In this document: one piece after another, positions 43,197-52,621 of the stretch | Numbering within the stretch: the first letter of the stretch is position 1 | Layout: every line of letters starts with the position of its first letter | Origin: an uncultured Roseicyclus sp. | Lineage (GTDB): Bacteria; Pseudomonadota; Alphaproteobacteria; Rhodobacterales; Rhodobacteraceae | Assembly: GCA_947489665.1 (NCBI GenBank) | Contig: CANLEH010000001.1 | Location: 1,460,501 to 1,524,500 of the forward strand | Reading direction: 5' to 3' | Length of the DNA stretch: 64,000 bases | Program-made: the position numbers and the translations under genes | The notes under the pieces: generated by a model | The model's database searches: none | Told to the model about the DNA's origin: nothing | What the model saw: the letters and a program-made list of their open reading frames with translations, nothing else

Positions 43197-43579
43197 GCGG
43201 TTGCAGGGGCTGTGTTCAGCCATTCGCGCGCACTGGCTTCGTCGTTGAAGTTGCGGATCTCATAGCCGGGGATCAGCGCGGATTCGATCGCAGCCGCGTT
43301 GCGGAAAAAGGCGTTGTGGCTGACCAGCGCCGCGCGATCGAGTTGGTGGAGCATGGCCATCATCTGCGGCCAATGCCGCAGCTCGACCCCGATGGCGCCC
43401 ACGGTCGGCCATTCCGCGCCCTCGTCAATGATCAGGACATCGCCATGGGCCATGCCCTCCATCTCGGTCGACATCTGCTGCAGCGCGACCTCCATCAGGG
43501 CCGCGTCGACGCGGCCTGCAATGGCTATGCGCAGGCTGTTTGGGCCTTCGCGGGTGATTTCGAATTTCGGGTCTGACAT
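43193..43579 (-). CDS. STAS/SpoIIAA-like domain protein
   Basis: A 128-aa protein with an alternating strand-helix pattern resembling SpoIIAA-like (DUF3478-type) STAS proteins: LRIAIAGRVDAALMEVALQ, VLIIDEGAEWPTVGAIGVEL and a final FNDEASAREWLNT, the usual closing helix. Such proteins bind small hydrophobic ligands or act as anti-sigma-antagonist-like switches. The start at 43579 is set by GGAGGAAAGC. The longer frame has no ribosome site. Confidence 0.75.
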   Translation of the reverse strand: MSDPKFEITREGPNSLRIAIAGRVDAALMEVALQQMSTEMEGMAHGDVLIIDEGAEWPTVGAIGVELRHWPQMMAMLHQLDRAALVSHNAFFRNAAAIESALIPGYEIRNFNDEASAREWLNTAPATA

Positions 43580-43658
43580 CTGCTTTCCTCCTTCGTTTGC
43601 TTTCGAAGAAGGATAATCAAGGCGCAGGTTAAGCGCCTTGATGCGTGTCAATTCGTCC

Positions 43659-44873
43659 TCAGAAAAAGGCCTGCAGGCCAGTTTGTGCGCGCCCAAGGAT
43701 CAGGGCGTGGACATCATGCGTGCCTTCATAGGTGTTGACCGTCTCCAGGTTCTGGGCGTGCCGCATGACATGGTATTCGGCCATGATCCCGTTACCGCCA
43801 TGCATGTCGCGGGCCTGACGCGCGATATCCAGCGCCTTGCCGCAATTGTTGCGTTTGATCAGCGAGATCATTTCCGGGGCCGCGGCGCCGTCATCCATCA
43901 GGCGGCCCACACGCAGGGCGGCTTGCAGGCCGAGGGTGATTTCGGTCTGCATGTCGGCGAGTTTCTTCTGGAAAAGCTGGGTTTGCGCCAGCGGGCGGCC
44001 GAATTGCGTGCGGTCGAGGCCGTATTGGCGGGCGCGATGCCAGCAATCCTCAGCCGCGCCCATGGTGCCCCAGGCGATGCCGTAGCGCGCGCGGTTGAGG
44101 CAGCCAAACGGACCTTTCAGGCCCTCGACGCCGGGCAGAAGCGCATCTTCGCCAACCTCGACATTGTCCATCACGATTTCGCCCGTGACGGAGGCGCGGA
44201 GGGAGAGTTTACCGCCGATCTTGGGGGCGGAGAGGCCTGTCATGCCCTTTTCAAGGATGAAGCCACGGATCTTGCCGCCATGGGCTTCGGACTTGGCCCA
44301 GACAACGAAGACATCGGCGATGGGCGAGTTGGAGATCCACATTTTGGCGCCATTGATGACATAGCCACCATCAGTCTTCTTGGCATTCGTCTTCATGCCA
44401 GCCGGATCGGAGCCCGCATCGGGCTCGGTCAGGCCGAAACAGCCGATCTTGGTTCCTGCAGCGAGGCCAGGCAGGTATTTCTGGCGCTGCTCTTCGGACC
44501 CATAGGCGTGGATCGGGTACATCACGAGCGAGCTCTGCACCGACATCATCGAGCGATAGCCGCTGTCGACACGCTCAACCTCACGCGCGACAAGTCCGTA
44601 GGTGACGTAGCCCGCGCCGAGGCCGCCATATTCTTCGGGGATCGTGGTGCCGAGCAGACCCATTTCGCCCATCTCTGCAAAGACCTCGGGCGTGACATGC
44701 TCTTCGAGATAGGCGTCGGTCACGCGGGACAGCAACTTGTCTTGCGCGAAAGTGGCCGCACTTTCGGCGACCATGCGTTCCTCTTCCGTTAGCTGGCTCT
44801 GCAGGTGAAAGGGATCAGCCCAATCGAACGGGGCAAGGGAAGGTCCGGTGTGGCGCGTCTGACCGTCGGGCAT
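43659..44873 (-). CDS. gcdH: Glutaryl-CoA dehydrogenase
   Basis: A 404-aa acyl-CoA dehydrogenase. Features typical of Gcd[20 protein letters not shown] at the N-terminus, [17 protein letters not shown] and [19 protein letters not shown] for FAD and substrate, [15 protein letters not shown], and the catalytic Glu in [10 protein letters not shown]. It oxidises and decarboxylates glutaryl-CoA to crotonyl-CoA in lysine and tryptophan degradation. It is divergent from the nitronate monooxygenase-like operon, 120 bp apart. Confidence 0.94.
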   Translation of the reverse strand: MPDGQTRHTGPSLAPFDWADPFHLQSQLTEEERMVAESAATFAQDKLLSRVTDAYLEEHVTPEVFAEMGEMGLLGTTIPEEYGGLGAGYVTYGLVAREVERVDSGYRSMMSVQSSLVMYPIHAYGSEEQRQKYLPGLAAGTKIGCFGLTEPDAGSDPAGMKTNAKKTDGGYVINGAKMWISNSPIADVFVVWAKSEAHGGKIRGFILEKGMTGLSAPKIGGKLSLRASVTGEIVMDNVEVGEDALLPGVEGLKGPFGCLNRARYGIAWGTMGAAEDCWHRARQYGLDRTQFGRPLAQTQLFQKKLADMQTEITLGLQAALRVGRLMDDGAAAPEMISLIKRNNCGKALDIARQARDMHGGNGIMAEYHVMRHAQNLETVNTYEGTHDVHALILGRAQTGLQAFF

Positions 44874-44993
44874 CTGGTCTCTCCTCGTGTCGTGTTGCGC
44901 GGAGTCTGGGGCCGGGACGCAGGATTGGCAAGGGCGGTGCCTTGCCGCGCCCCGTTGGGCGGGCTAGCGTTTGGGCAGGGAGAGGCAGACACA

Positions 44994-45965
44994 ATGGCTG
45001 GTAGAGAATTACCCAAGGTTTTGAGCGGTTTGCGCCTTCCGGTGGTGGGCAGCCCGATGTTCATCGTGTCAGGCCCGGACTTGGTTATTGCGCAATGCTG
45101 CGCGGGAATCGTGGGCTCTTTCCCGGCGCTGAATGCCCGGGAGGCGGACGGCGAGCCGATCATGCTGGAGGTCTGGCTGCAGCGGATCACCGAGGCACTG
45201 GATGCGTGGAACCAGGCAAATCCTGACCGGCCAGCCGCGCCCTTTGCCGTCAATCAGATTGTGCATCGGTCGAACACGCGGCTGGAGCGCGATCTTGAGA
45301 TTTGCGCGAAGTGGAAGGTGCCGATCTGGATCACATCGCTTGGCGCGCGGGTGGAGGTGAACGAGGCCGCGCATTCGTGCGGCGGCATCGCGTTGCACGA
45401 CGTGATCAACAACACGTTTGCGAAGAAGGCGATCGACAAAGGCGCGGATGGGTTGATCGCCGTGGCGGCGGGGGCGGGCGGCCATGCCGGGCCGCAATCG
45501 CCCTTTGCCCTGGTGCAGGAAATCCGGGAATGGTTCGACGGGCCGCTGCTTTTGAGCGGGTCTATTGCGACAGGCGGCGCTGTGCTGGCGGCGCGCGCGA
45601 TGGGCGCAGATCTGGCCTATATTGGCTCGCCCTTCATCGCCACGGCTGAGGCGAATGCGGTGACGGATTACAAGCAAATGATTGTGGAAGGCGGGGCGGA
45701 GGACATCGTGACATCTTCTTTGTTCACAGGGGTTTCCGGGAACTACTTAAAGCCGTCCATTGCGGCAGCGGGGCTCGACCCCGATGCGCTTCCCGGAGCG
45801 GATGCGCGGTCGATGGATTTCGGCAAAGGCTCGGCCAAGCCCAAGGCATGGAGCCAGATCTGGGGCTCGGGTCAGGGGATTGGCGCCGTGAAAGCGGTGG
45901 AGCCGGTGGCCGTGTTCGTGGATCGGTTGGAGCGGGAATACATCGCCGCACGGGAGGGATTGTAG
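44994..45965 (+). CDS. Nitronate monooxygenase-family flavoprotein
   Basis: A 323-aa TIM-barrel FMN protein of the nitronate monooxygenase/enoyl reductase-like family (LRLPVVGSPMFIVSGPDLV, VAAGAGGHAGPQSPFAL with the GGHxG phosphate loop, SGSIATGGAVLAARAMGADL and YIGSPF). The substrate need not be a nitro compound; many homologues are oxidoreductases in acyl-CoA loci. It starts at the ATG at 44994 after GGGAGAGG and ends 1 bp before the acyl-CoA dehydrogenase start, forming a four-gene operon. Confidence 0.88.
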   Translation: MAGRELPKVLSGLRLPVVGSPMFIVSGPDLVIAQCCAGIVGSFPALNAREADGEPIMLEVWLQRITEALDAWNQANPDRPAAPFAVNQIVHRSNTRLERDLEICAKWKVPIWITSLGARVEVNEAAHSCGGIALHDVINNTFAKKAIDKGADGLIAVAAGAGGHAGPQSPFALVQEIREWFDGPLLLSGSIATGGAVLAARAMGADLAYIGSPFIATAEANAVTDYKQMIVEGGAEDIVTSSLFTGVSGNYLKPSIAAAGLDPDALPGADARSMDFGKGSAKPKAWSQIWGSGQGIGAVKAVEPVAVFVDRLEREYIAAREGL

Positions 45966-47201
45966 ATGGATCTGGGTGTTTCAGAGCGGGTGAAGCCGCT
46001 GGTCGAGGCCGTGCGCCGCATGGTGCGCGATGAAATTGCGCCGCTGGATGCCGAGTATCACGCGGAGGTGGGCAAGCACCCATCAGGCGACCGGTTTGCC
46101 ATGACGGACCGGCAGGTGGAGATCCTTAAGTCCCTGAAAGAAAAGGCCCGCGCGCAGGGGCTTTGGAATTTCTGGTTGACGGATTCTGACGAAGGCTATG
46201 GGCTGAGCACGGTCGGATATGCCTACTTGGCCGAGGAAATGGGCGCGGTGTCCATCGCGCCGGAAATTTTCAACTGCAACGCGCCCGACACCGGCAACAT
46301 GGAGGTGTTGGAGCGCTACGGGACCGACGCGCAAAAGGCACGGTGGTTGCCGGATTTGATGGAGGGCAAGAGCCGGTCGGCCTATCTGATGACGGAGCCG
46401 CAGGTCGCCTCCTCCGATGCTACGCAGATTTCGTTAAAATGCGAACGGCAGGGTGAAGACTATATCCTAAACGGCGAGAAATATTGGGCAACTGGGGCAG
46501 GCGACCCGCGTTGCGCGCTGTATATCGTGATGGCCTGCACCGACCCGGATGGCCCGAAACATGCGCGGCACACGATGTTGCTGGTTCCGGCGGACAGTCG
46601 CGGGATCGAAAAGCTGCGCCCGATGGAGGTGTTCGGCCATGACGACGCGCCGCACGGCCATATGCATATCCGGTTTACGGATGTCCGGGTGCCCGCCGAC
46701 GCGGTTGTTCTGGGCGAAGGGCGCGGGTTCGAGGTGGCGCAAGGGCGACTTGGGCCGGGCCGGATCCACCATTGTATGCGCGCGATTGGGCGGGCGGAAT
46801 ATGCCCTTGAATTGATGGTGAAACGCGGGCTGTCGCGCGAGGCCTTCGGCAAGCGCCTGGTCGATCTGGGCGCGAATTACGACATCATCGCCAATGCCCG
46901 AATGGAGATCGAGATGTGTCGCCTGTTGTGCCTGAAAGCGGCGTGGATGATGGACCATGCGGGCGTACGCGCGGCACAGCCATGGATTTCTAAGGTGAAG
47001 GTCGTGGCGCCTTTGATGGCGCTCAAGGTCGTGGACGAGGCAATGCAGATGTTCGGAGCGACGGGGCTAAGCCAGGACACGCCATTGGCGCGGCTTTACT
47101 GCGACTTGCGCACGTTACGCCTGGCAGATGGACCCGATGCGGTGCACAGGCGGCAGGTTGCGCGAGCGGAGCTGCGCAAATTCTCCAACGACGCGCCATG
47201 A
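45966..47201 (+). CDS. Acyl-CoA dehydrogenase of the ACAD10/11 (LvaC-like) group
   Basis: A 411-aa acyl-CoA dehydrogenase-fold enzyme (MTEPQVASSDATQISL, GEKYWATGAGDPRC, GPGRIHHCMRAIGRAEYALELM). At the site of the usual catalytic Glu of the IYEGT motif it has Asp388 in LADGPDAVH, as in ACAD10/11-type proteins. That group acts on 4-phosphohydroxyacyl-CoA, eliminating phosphate, rather than simple dehydrogenation. The next gene, overlapping by 4 bp, encodes the matching kinase fold. The specific role is inferred from this pairing and the D388 feature. Confidence 0.88.
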   Translation: MDLGVSERVKPLVEAVRRMVRDEIAPLDAEYHAEVGKHPSGDRFAMTDRQVEILKSLKEKARAQGLWNFWLTDSDEGYGLSTVGYAYLAEEMGAVSIAPEIFNCNAPDTGNMEVLERYGTDAQKARWLPDLMEGKSRSAYLMTEPQVASSDATQISLKCERQGEDYILNGEKYWATGAGDPRCALYIVMACTDPDGPKHARHTMLLVPADSRGIEKLRPMEVFGHDDAPHGHMHIRFTDVRVPADAVVLGEGRGFEVAQGRLGPGRIHHCMRAIGRAEYALELMVKRGLSREAFGKRLVDLGANYDIIANARMEIEMCRLLCLKAAWMMDHAGVRAAQPWISKVKVVAPLMALKVVDEAMQMFGATGLSQDTPLARLYCDLRTLRLADGPDAVHRRQVARAELRKFSNDAP

Positions 47202-48208
47202 GCGGGCTTGATCTTGCCCGGCTCGGCCCTTGGCTGAACTTGAACCTCGGGCTGCAAGGGCCTTTCGAGGCAGAGAAATTCTCCGGCGGGCAATCCAACC
47301 CGACCTTCCTGATCAAGGGCGCGTCGCGGTCCGTGGTTGTGCGCCGCAAACCGCCCGGAAAACTGCTGAAATCCGCCCATGCCGTGGACCGCGAATTCCG
47401 GGTGCAGAAAGCGCTGGCGGGCTCGGATGTGCCCGTGGCGGACGTCTATGCGCTCTGCGAGGATACAGCGGTGGTCGGATCATCGTTCTATGTGATGGAA
47501 CATGTCGCGGGGCGGGTCTTTGATGACCCACGCCTGGACAGCATCACGCAACCGGAAAGACGGAGTTTTATCAAAGAGATGGGACGCGTTCTTGCGGCAA
47601 TCCACAGCGTCGATCTGGAGCAAACGGGCCTGTCGGATTATGGGCCTACGGGGAATTATTTCCGCCGTCAGATTGATCGCTGGTCCGGGCAGTACCGCGC
47701 CAGCGAAACCGGCGAGATCGCGGCCATGGACCGGTTGATTGAAGCTTTGGACCGAGCCTGCCCTGAGGATGATGGCCGGGTGACGTTGGTGCACGGCGAC
47801 TACCGGATCGACAACTTGATGTTTGATACGGATGCGCCCGAAGTGCGGGCGGTTTTGGATTGGGAATTGTCGACGCTTGGCCATCCGTTTGCCGATCTGG
47901 CGGCAGTGATCATGCAGTGGCAGATGCCGCCCGGTGATCAGGGGCGGGGCTTGCGCGGGGTGGATCGTGCGGATCAAGGCCTTGTTTCTGATGAGGAATT
48001 CGTTGCGGATTACTGTACGCGGATGGGCATCGGGGCGATAGAGAATTTCGGCTTCTACGTCGCGTTTTGCTTCTTTCGCATGGGGGCGATCCTGCAGGGC
48101 GTGGCAAAACGGGCGCTGGATGGCAACGCATCGGACCCGGAACGGGGCCGAAAACTGGGCGCTTTCGTGCCGCTATACGCTGCCGCGGGATTGGAGGCTT
48201 TGGGATGA
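47198..48208 (+). CDS. APH-fold phosphotransferase (ACAD10/11-kinase, LvaA-like)
   Basis: A 336-aa aminoglycoside-phosphotransferase-fold kinase. The N-lobe has FSGGQSNPTFLI and VVVRRKPPGKLL, the catalytic loop is VTLVHGDYRIDNLMFD, and the metal motif is AVLDWELSTLGHPFADLA. Closest known relatives are the kinase halves of ACAD10/11 and bacterial LvaA, which phosphorylate the 4-hydroxyl of 4-hydroxyacyl-CoA. Antibiotic resistance is unlikely given the operon. It overlaps both neighbours by 4 bp. Confidence 0.9.
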   Translation: MSGLDLARLGPWLNLNLGLQGPFEAEKFSGGQSNPTFLIKGASRSVVVRRKPPGKLLKSAHAVDREFRVQKALAGSDVPVADVYALCEDTAVVGSSFYVMEHVAGRVFDDPRLDSITQPERRSFIKEMGRVLAAIHSVDLEQTGLSDYGPTGNYFRRQIDRWSGQYRASETGEIAAMDRLIEALDRACPEDDGRVTLVHGDYRIDNLMFDTDAPEVRAVLDWELSTLGHPFADLAAVIMQWQMPPGDQGRGLRGVDRADQGLVSDEEFVADYCTRMGIGAIENFGFYVAFCFFRMGAILQGVAKRALDGNASDPERGRKLGAFVPLYAAAGLEALG

Positions 48209-48624
48209 GTGTTCCGCCGGACTTAGAGGAGCCATTTTATCCACTTCAACGGCATCTGGGCTACCGTTTGATGGACTGGTCCGAAGGGGCGGCGACCATC
48301 GAACAACCGCTGCTGACGCATCTGGAGAACCGGCAAGGCCTTCCCCATGGCGGGGTGCATGCGACCTTACTTGATACGGCGATGGGCTATGCGGGCTGTT
48401 TCACGGGCGACCCGGACCGCAAGCAGATGGCACTGACCCTTTCGCTGACAATCAATTTCGTTTCCCGCCCCAAGGGCACCCGCTTGATTGCAACGGCACG
48501 CAAAATTGGCGGGGGCAAGTCGACCTATTTCGCCGAGGGCGAAGTAAGAGACGATTTGGGGGAGTTGATTGCGACAGGATCCGGTGTTTTCCGCTATCGC
48601 AAGGCGGATTTGTCCGTCGGCTGA
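48205..48624 (+). CDS. PaaI-type hotdog thioesterase
   Basis: A 139-aa hotdog-fold thioesterase. The signature LPHGGVHATLLDTAMGYAG carries the HGG loop and the catalytic Asp. It hydrolyses acyl-CoA thioesters, probably unloading CoA from dead-end intermediates of the operon. It starts at the ATG at 48205 overlapping the kinase stop by 4 bp, with GGAGG upstream. Confidence 0.9.
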   Translation: MSVPPDLEEPFYPLQRHLGYRLMDWSEGAATIEQPLLTHLENRQGLPHGGVHATLLDTAMGYAGCFTGDPDRKQMALTLSLTINFVSRPKGTRLIATARKIGGGKSTYFAEGEVRDDLGELIATGSGVFRYRKADLSVG

Positions 48625-48716
48625 GCGGGCAGATATTGCGGAAATGAGATTTTGTGAGGGCAACCTGCGTCCAGAATCCGCTTTTATTACTCTTTTCGAA
48701 CCTTCATCCCCTCATG

Positions 48717-49904
48717 TCACGCGAAGTCTGCGACGAGCTCAGGAATGGCCTTCTTGAACCTGAAAAATCCGTGTGTCGCGTGGGGCCAAGCGGCGCTGTC
48801 CCAAGCGCGGCGGCATTCCACCAATGAAATCCCGTCCGCGCCAAGGCGTTTGCGCAAACTCCTCAAGGTCGAAGCGGCAGGGCCGACGGGGGCAAATGGA
48901 GCGACCACTTGTTCCAATCCTTCCGATTTGACCCATTCTACGATCTCGCCAACGGAATGAGTGACCGGTCCGCGTGTACCAAGCCTGCCTTGCCACCGTT
49001 CCAAAGCATCCTTCGCCGCGGCATCGACAAATGCGATGACTTTCTCACTCACGGTGCGTGGCGATCTGCGTGATGGAGATAGCAAAGCCGCACAAGCCAC
49101 AGGCGCGGTAGGCAGTACATCGAGCAGATAGCCGGGTGACAGGTCATCTTCATGCAGCAGGACGCCCGTCCGCAGACCGGCTTTTACCTCACCCACATCG
49201 CGCAGCGGGCGGCGTTCGGGGTGGGGTGGCCCGGACAGGGGATCGGCCTGAGTGTTCAACCGCCATTCCGGGTTGTGGCGGCCTTCGGTGTACTTAGAGA
49301 TGTTCGAAGACCGTGCGATGTAGTGTTTTCCATGGGTCTGTAGGCCGGCCACCCAGCGCCAGCTGAGCGTATTGGACGCCGGATCGCCGTCGAGCAAATG
49401 GCGCATGAAGAAATCTGCACCCGCTTGCCATGGCAGCCCCAGTGTGAAGATCCAGATTGAGGCGAACCACATCCGGGCGTGGTTGTGGAGATACCCGGTC
49501 TCTACCAGCTCGCGGGCCCAAGCATTGAAGGCGTCGATATCTGTTTCGCCGGTCTCAGCTGCCGCGACTTGAGGATCGACCTGCAACGCATTGAGAGAAT
49601 TGGCATAGTCTGCCCAAACGCCTGGCCTCAGCTCCAACCAGCCTTTCCAGTAGGTGCGCCAGCAAACCTCCTGAACAAACTTCTCCGCCGTTCCCAAGGA
49701 ATAGCGTCCCAAGATGGCTTGGATCACCTCCTCCTCCGTCAGGAGCCTGTGGCGGAGATAGGGGGAAAGCCGGCTGACATGGGGATGGCCCTGATCGGGC
49801 AAGTCGTAATTGCGCTTCGCCGCATAATCGCGGCCCGATTTGGGGGCAAAATCGGACAGGCGGGCGAGCGCTTCAAGTCGGGTCGGGGGGAACGGATCGG
49901 TCAT
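48717..49904 (-). CDS. Photolyase/cryptochrome-like FAD-domain protein with unusual architecture
   Basis: A 395-aa protein. The first 240 residues contain the photolyase FAD-binding helical domain (SRLSPYLRHRLLTEEEV, VCWRTYWKGWLELRPGVW, ETGYLHNHARMWFASIWIFTLG, DGDPASNTLSWRWVAG), but no Rossmann chromophore domain precedes it. Residues about 245-395 form a second alpha/beta region ending AWPHATHGFFRFKKAIPEL, a segment that resembles the end of a photolyase antenna domain. The order looks permuted. The start is the ATG at 49904 with a weak ribosome site. Probably a light-dependent DNA repair or sensory flavoprotein; photolyase activity is not proven. Confidence 0.85.
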   Translation of the reverse strand: MTDPFPPTRLEALARLSDFAPKSGRDYAAKRNYDLPDQGHPHVSRLSPYLRHRLLTEEEVIQAILGRYSLGTAEKFVQEVCWRTYWKGWLELRPGVWADYANSLNALQVDPQVAAAETGETDIDAFNAWARELVETGYLHNHARMWFASIWIFTLGLPWQAGADFFMRHLLDGDPASNTLSWRWVAGLQTHGKHYIARSSNISKYTEGRHNPEWRLNTQADPLSGPPHPERRPLRDVGEVKAGLRTGVLLHEDDLSPGYLLDVLPTAPVACAALLSPSRRSPRTVSEKVIAFVDAAAKDALERWQGRLGTRGPVTHSVGEIVEWVKSEGLEQVVAPFAPVGPAASTLRSLRKRLGADGISLVECRRAWDSAAWPHATHGFFRFKKAIPELVADFA

Positions 49905-50035
49905 GCGAGGGCGAGATATTCCTAAGACCCGGATAATCAACCGATACGAATTCGACAGGACCTGCCCTTGCAGGCCCCCATGGGCAGACATAAGACTCAA
50001 GGACCGTACCGCGATGAATTCGAGAGGCAGGCGCG

Positions 50036-50656
50036 ATGCAAGATCCCATTGAGACGTATAACAACCTTGTTCCCATGGTCGTGGAACAGACCAGCCGCGG
50101 CGAACGCGCCTATGATATTTTCAGCCGTCTGCTGAAAGAACGTATCATTTTCGTCAACGGCCCCATCCATGACGGCATGAGCCACCTGATCGTGGCGCAG
50201 CTTCTGCACCTTGAGGCGGAAAATCCGTCCAAGGAAATCAGCATGTACATCAACTCTCCCGGCGGCGTTGTGACGTCCGGTTTGTCGATCTACGACACGA
50301 TGCAATACATCAAACCTGCGGTGTCGACGCTGGTGGTGGGGCAGGCGGCCTCGATGGGTTCGATCCTGTCGGTGGGCGGGGCGAAAGATATGCGCTTCTC
50401 CCTTCCCAACAGCCGGATCATGGTGCACCAGCCCTCTGGCGGCTATCAGGGCCAGGCGACCGATATCATGATCCACGCGCAAGAAACGCAGAAGATCAAA
50501 GATAAATTGATCGGTATTTACGAAAAACACACCGGTCAAAGTGCAGAAGATATCTTTGAGGCGTTGGAGCGTGATAATTTCATGTCTCCAGAAGAAGCGA
50601 AGGCATGGGGCCATATCGACGAGATCGTTGAAAACCGGTCATCGGACGAGGGCTGA
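50036..50656 (+). CDS. clpP: ATP-dependent Clp protease proteolytic subunit ClpP
   Basis: A 206-aa serine protease with a complete triad: S106 (GQAASMG), H131 ([10 protein letters not shown]) and D180. It forms the double heptameric chamber that degrades substrates unfolded by ClpX or ClpA. It is followed after 153 bp by clpX on the same strand, the usual order. The leader region 49905-50035 is shared with the divergent photolyase-like gene. Confidence 0.96.
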   Translation: MQDPIETYNNLVPMVVEQTSRGERAYDIFSRLLKERIIFVNGPIHDGMSHLIVAQLLHLEAENPSKEISMYINSPGGVVTSGLSIYDTMQYIKPAVSTLVVGQAASMGSILSVGGAKDMRFSLPNSRIMVHQPSGGYQGQATDIMIHAQETQKIKDKLIGIYEKHTGQSAEDIFEALERDNFMSPEEAKAWGHIDEIVENRSSDEG

Positions 50657-50767
50657 GGCCCTCGCGCAACCGTGTCAAACGGTGCGTGATTGTTCCGGAA
50701 TTTGCGATTGTGGCCCGGGCAGCGCTGTTCTAGGCTGGCGCAAACTCGGGTCCAGCACCGACCCTGA

Positions 50768-50785
50768 GGGGGCCATTCTGCCCCC
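50768..50785 (+). promoter_or_regulatory. 5' hairpin ahead of clpX
   Basis: A perfect 6-bp stem GGGGGC-CATTCT-GCCCCC ends 24 bp before the clpX ATG. No T-run follows, so it is not a standard terminator. It may attenuate readthrough from clpP or stabilise the clpX mRNA. Confidence 0.45.
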
Positions 50786-50809
50786 GACGGACCGCACAAG
50801 GTAGACGAG

Positions 50810-52075
50810 ATGGCAAGTAATTCCGGCAACGACTCCAAGAACACGCTGTACTGTTCGTTCTGTGGAAAAAGCCAGCACGAGGTCCGCAAACTGATTGCAG
50901 GCCCAACCGTATTCATCTGCGATGAATGCGTTGAATTGTGCATGGATATCATCCGCGAAGAAACGAAATCGGCGGGCCTTAAATCCGATGATGGGGTGCC
51001 CTCGCCGAAAGAGATCTGCGGTGTGCTGGACGATTACGTGATCGGCCAGGCGCATGCGAAACGCGTTTTGTCGGTTGCCGTGCACAACCACTACAAACGC
51101 CTGAACCATTCCGGAAAGTCCGAGATCGAGCTGGCGAAATCGAACATCCTGCTGATTGGCCCCACGGGCTGCGGCAAGACGCTGCTGGCGCAGACGCTGG
51201 CGCGCATTCTGGATGTGCCGTTCACGATGGCGGACGCAACGACACTGACCGAAGCGGGTTATGTGGGTGAGGATGTCGAAAACATCATCCTAAAGCTGTT
51301 GCAGGCGTCGGAATACAATGTCGACCGTGCGCAGCGCGGCATCGTCTATATCGACGAGGTCGACAAGATCACGCGCAAGTCTGACAACCCGTCGATCACC
51401 CGCGATGTTTCGGGGGAGGGCGTGCAGCAGGCGCTTCTGAAGATCATGGAAGGCACGGTGGCAAGCGTTCCGCCGCAAGGTGGCCGCAAGCATCCGCAGC
51501 AGGAATTCCTGCAAGTCGACACGACGAACATCCTGTTCATCTGTGGCGGCGCGTTTGCGGGGCTCGACAAGATCATCGCGCAGCGCGGCAAGGGTTCGGC
51601 CATGGGCTTTGGTGCCGATGTGCGCGACCCGGAAAGCAAGTCCGTGGGCGAATATTTCAAGGATCTGGAGCCGGAAGACCTGCTGAAGTTCGGCCTGATC
51701 CCGGAATTCGTGGGCCGCTTGCCGGTTATCGCGACGCTTGAGGATCTGGACGAGGATGCCCTTGTTACCATCCTGACCCAGCCCAAGAACGCCCTGGTCA
51801 AGCAATACCAGCGCCTGTTCGAGCTGGAAGATGTGCAACTGACCTTCACCGAGGATGCGCTGAGCGCGATTGCCAAGCGTGCGATCGAGCGCAAAACCGG
51901 CGCGCGTGGCCTGCGGTCGATCATGGAAGATATCCTGCTGGATACGATGTTCGATCTGCCGGGCGCGGAAGGCGTGGAAGAGGTTGTCGTAAACGACGAC
52001 GCCGTAAACTCCGATACCCAGCCGATGATGGTCTATTCCGATAAGGCTAAGGAAGAACCGGCGAGCGCAGGGTAA
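50810..52075 (+). CDS. clpX: ATP-dependent Clp protease ATPase subunit ClpX
   Basis: A 421-aa AAA+ unfoldase. The N-terminal zinc domain has [12 protein letters not shown] and [10 protein letters not shown] (four Cys). The ATPase has Walker A GPTGCGKT, Walker [11 protein letters not shown], the pore-loop GYVGED and the IGF-type ClpP-binding region further on. The C-terminus has the sensor-2 [21 protein letters not shown]. It recognises substrates, such as ssrA-tagged proteins, and feeds ClpP. The next gene starts immediately at its stop. Confidence 0.97.
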   Translation: MASNSGNDSKNTLYCSFCGKSQHEVRKLIAGPTVFICDECVELCMDIIREETKSAGLKSDDGVPSPKEICGVLDDYVIGQAHAKRVLSVAVHNHYKRLNHSGKSEIELAKSNILLIGPTGCGKTLLAQTLARILDVPFTMADATTLTEAGYVGEDVENIILKLLQASEYNVDRAQRGIVYIDEVDKITRKSDNPSITRDVSGEGVQQALLKIMEGTVASVPPQGGRKHPQQEFLQVDTTNILFICGGAFAGLDKIIAQRGKGSAMGFGADVRDPESKSVGEYFKDLEPEDLLKFGLIPEFVGRLPVIATLEDLDEDALVTILTQPKNALVKQYQRLFELEDVQLTFTEDALSAIAKRAIERKTGARGLRSIMEDILLDTMFDLPGAEGVEEVVVNDDAVNSDTQPMMVYSDKAKEEPASAG

Positions 52076-52621
52076 TTGCGCGGGCCGCTGTCCGACACCT
52101 TCGAGGCGCTTTTAAAGATACCGGCCACCCTGCTTTTGTTGGGTGGTCTCTTCTATGGCGTCTATTGGTATCTGGCTGTTCATCTGCCAGATGAGCGGCG
52201 CGCGCGAGATGATCCTGCTTACGCTGAATTTGTATTCGGCGGTTACGTCGCTTTTGAAGAGGTTCGTGAAAGCCGACGCTGGCACCGACACGGTGCAGAC
52301 GCGTACGATTGCACCTATGCTATCGTATCGCTCCGCACAGACGCGCCAGTTGAGCCACCGGAATTGCCGGAGAACCGGCGCGATCAGCCCTGGTACTGGG
52401 CTTACGGGGGCGACTGGTTGCCAACACCCGCGCCACCCCTAGGAAGAAACAGGGACGCGGTTGGATTCTGCGCGCGGTATTTCAGCACGGGAACGAATGA
52501 ACGGCTGGAGGCCGCGATGGCTCAGCCGGGGTCATGGCACATCATCGGTTCAGTCGGGGAAACCGTTCATATCTATTCAGCCCCACACCGCATAGCGGCA
52601 CGCATCCGCTACGGAGATTAA
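52076..52621 (+). CDS. Single-pass membrane protein of unknown function
   Basis: A 181-aa protein beginning with the TTG at 52076, directly after the clpX stop (TAATTG). One membrane helix lies at residues 14-33 (PATLLLLGGLFYGVYWYLAV), followed by a hydrophilic domain rich in Trp, Tyr and Arg, probably periplasmic. I do not recognise a family. It may be cotranscribed with clpX. It is convergent with the glycosyltransferase-like gene, overlapping by 4 bp. Confidence 0.65.
   Translation: MRGPLSDTFEALLKIPATLLLLGGLFYGVYWYLAVHLPDERRARDDPAYAEFVFGGYVAFEEVRESRRWHRHGADAYDCTYAIVSLRTDAPVEPPELPENRRDQPWYWAYGGDWLPTPAPPLGRNRDAVGFCARYFSTGTNERLEAAMAQPGSWHIIGSVGETVHIYSAPHRIAARIRYGD

Noticed and set aside
47198-48208. 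Aminoglycoside resistance kinase
   Set aside because: The APH fold is shared with many metabolic kinases. Tight coupling with an acyl-CoA dehydrogenase points to acyl-CoA metabolism.
49905-50035. Heat-shock (sigma-32) promoter for clpP
   Set aside because: A CCCCCAT-like -10 occurs at about 49976-49982, but no CTTG box lies at the right distance. The CTTG at 49967 is only a few bases away.
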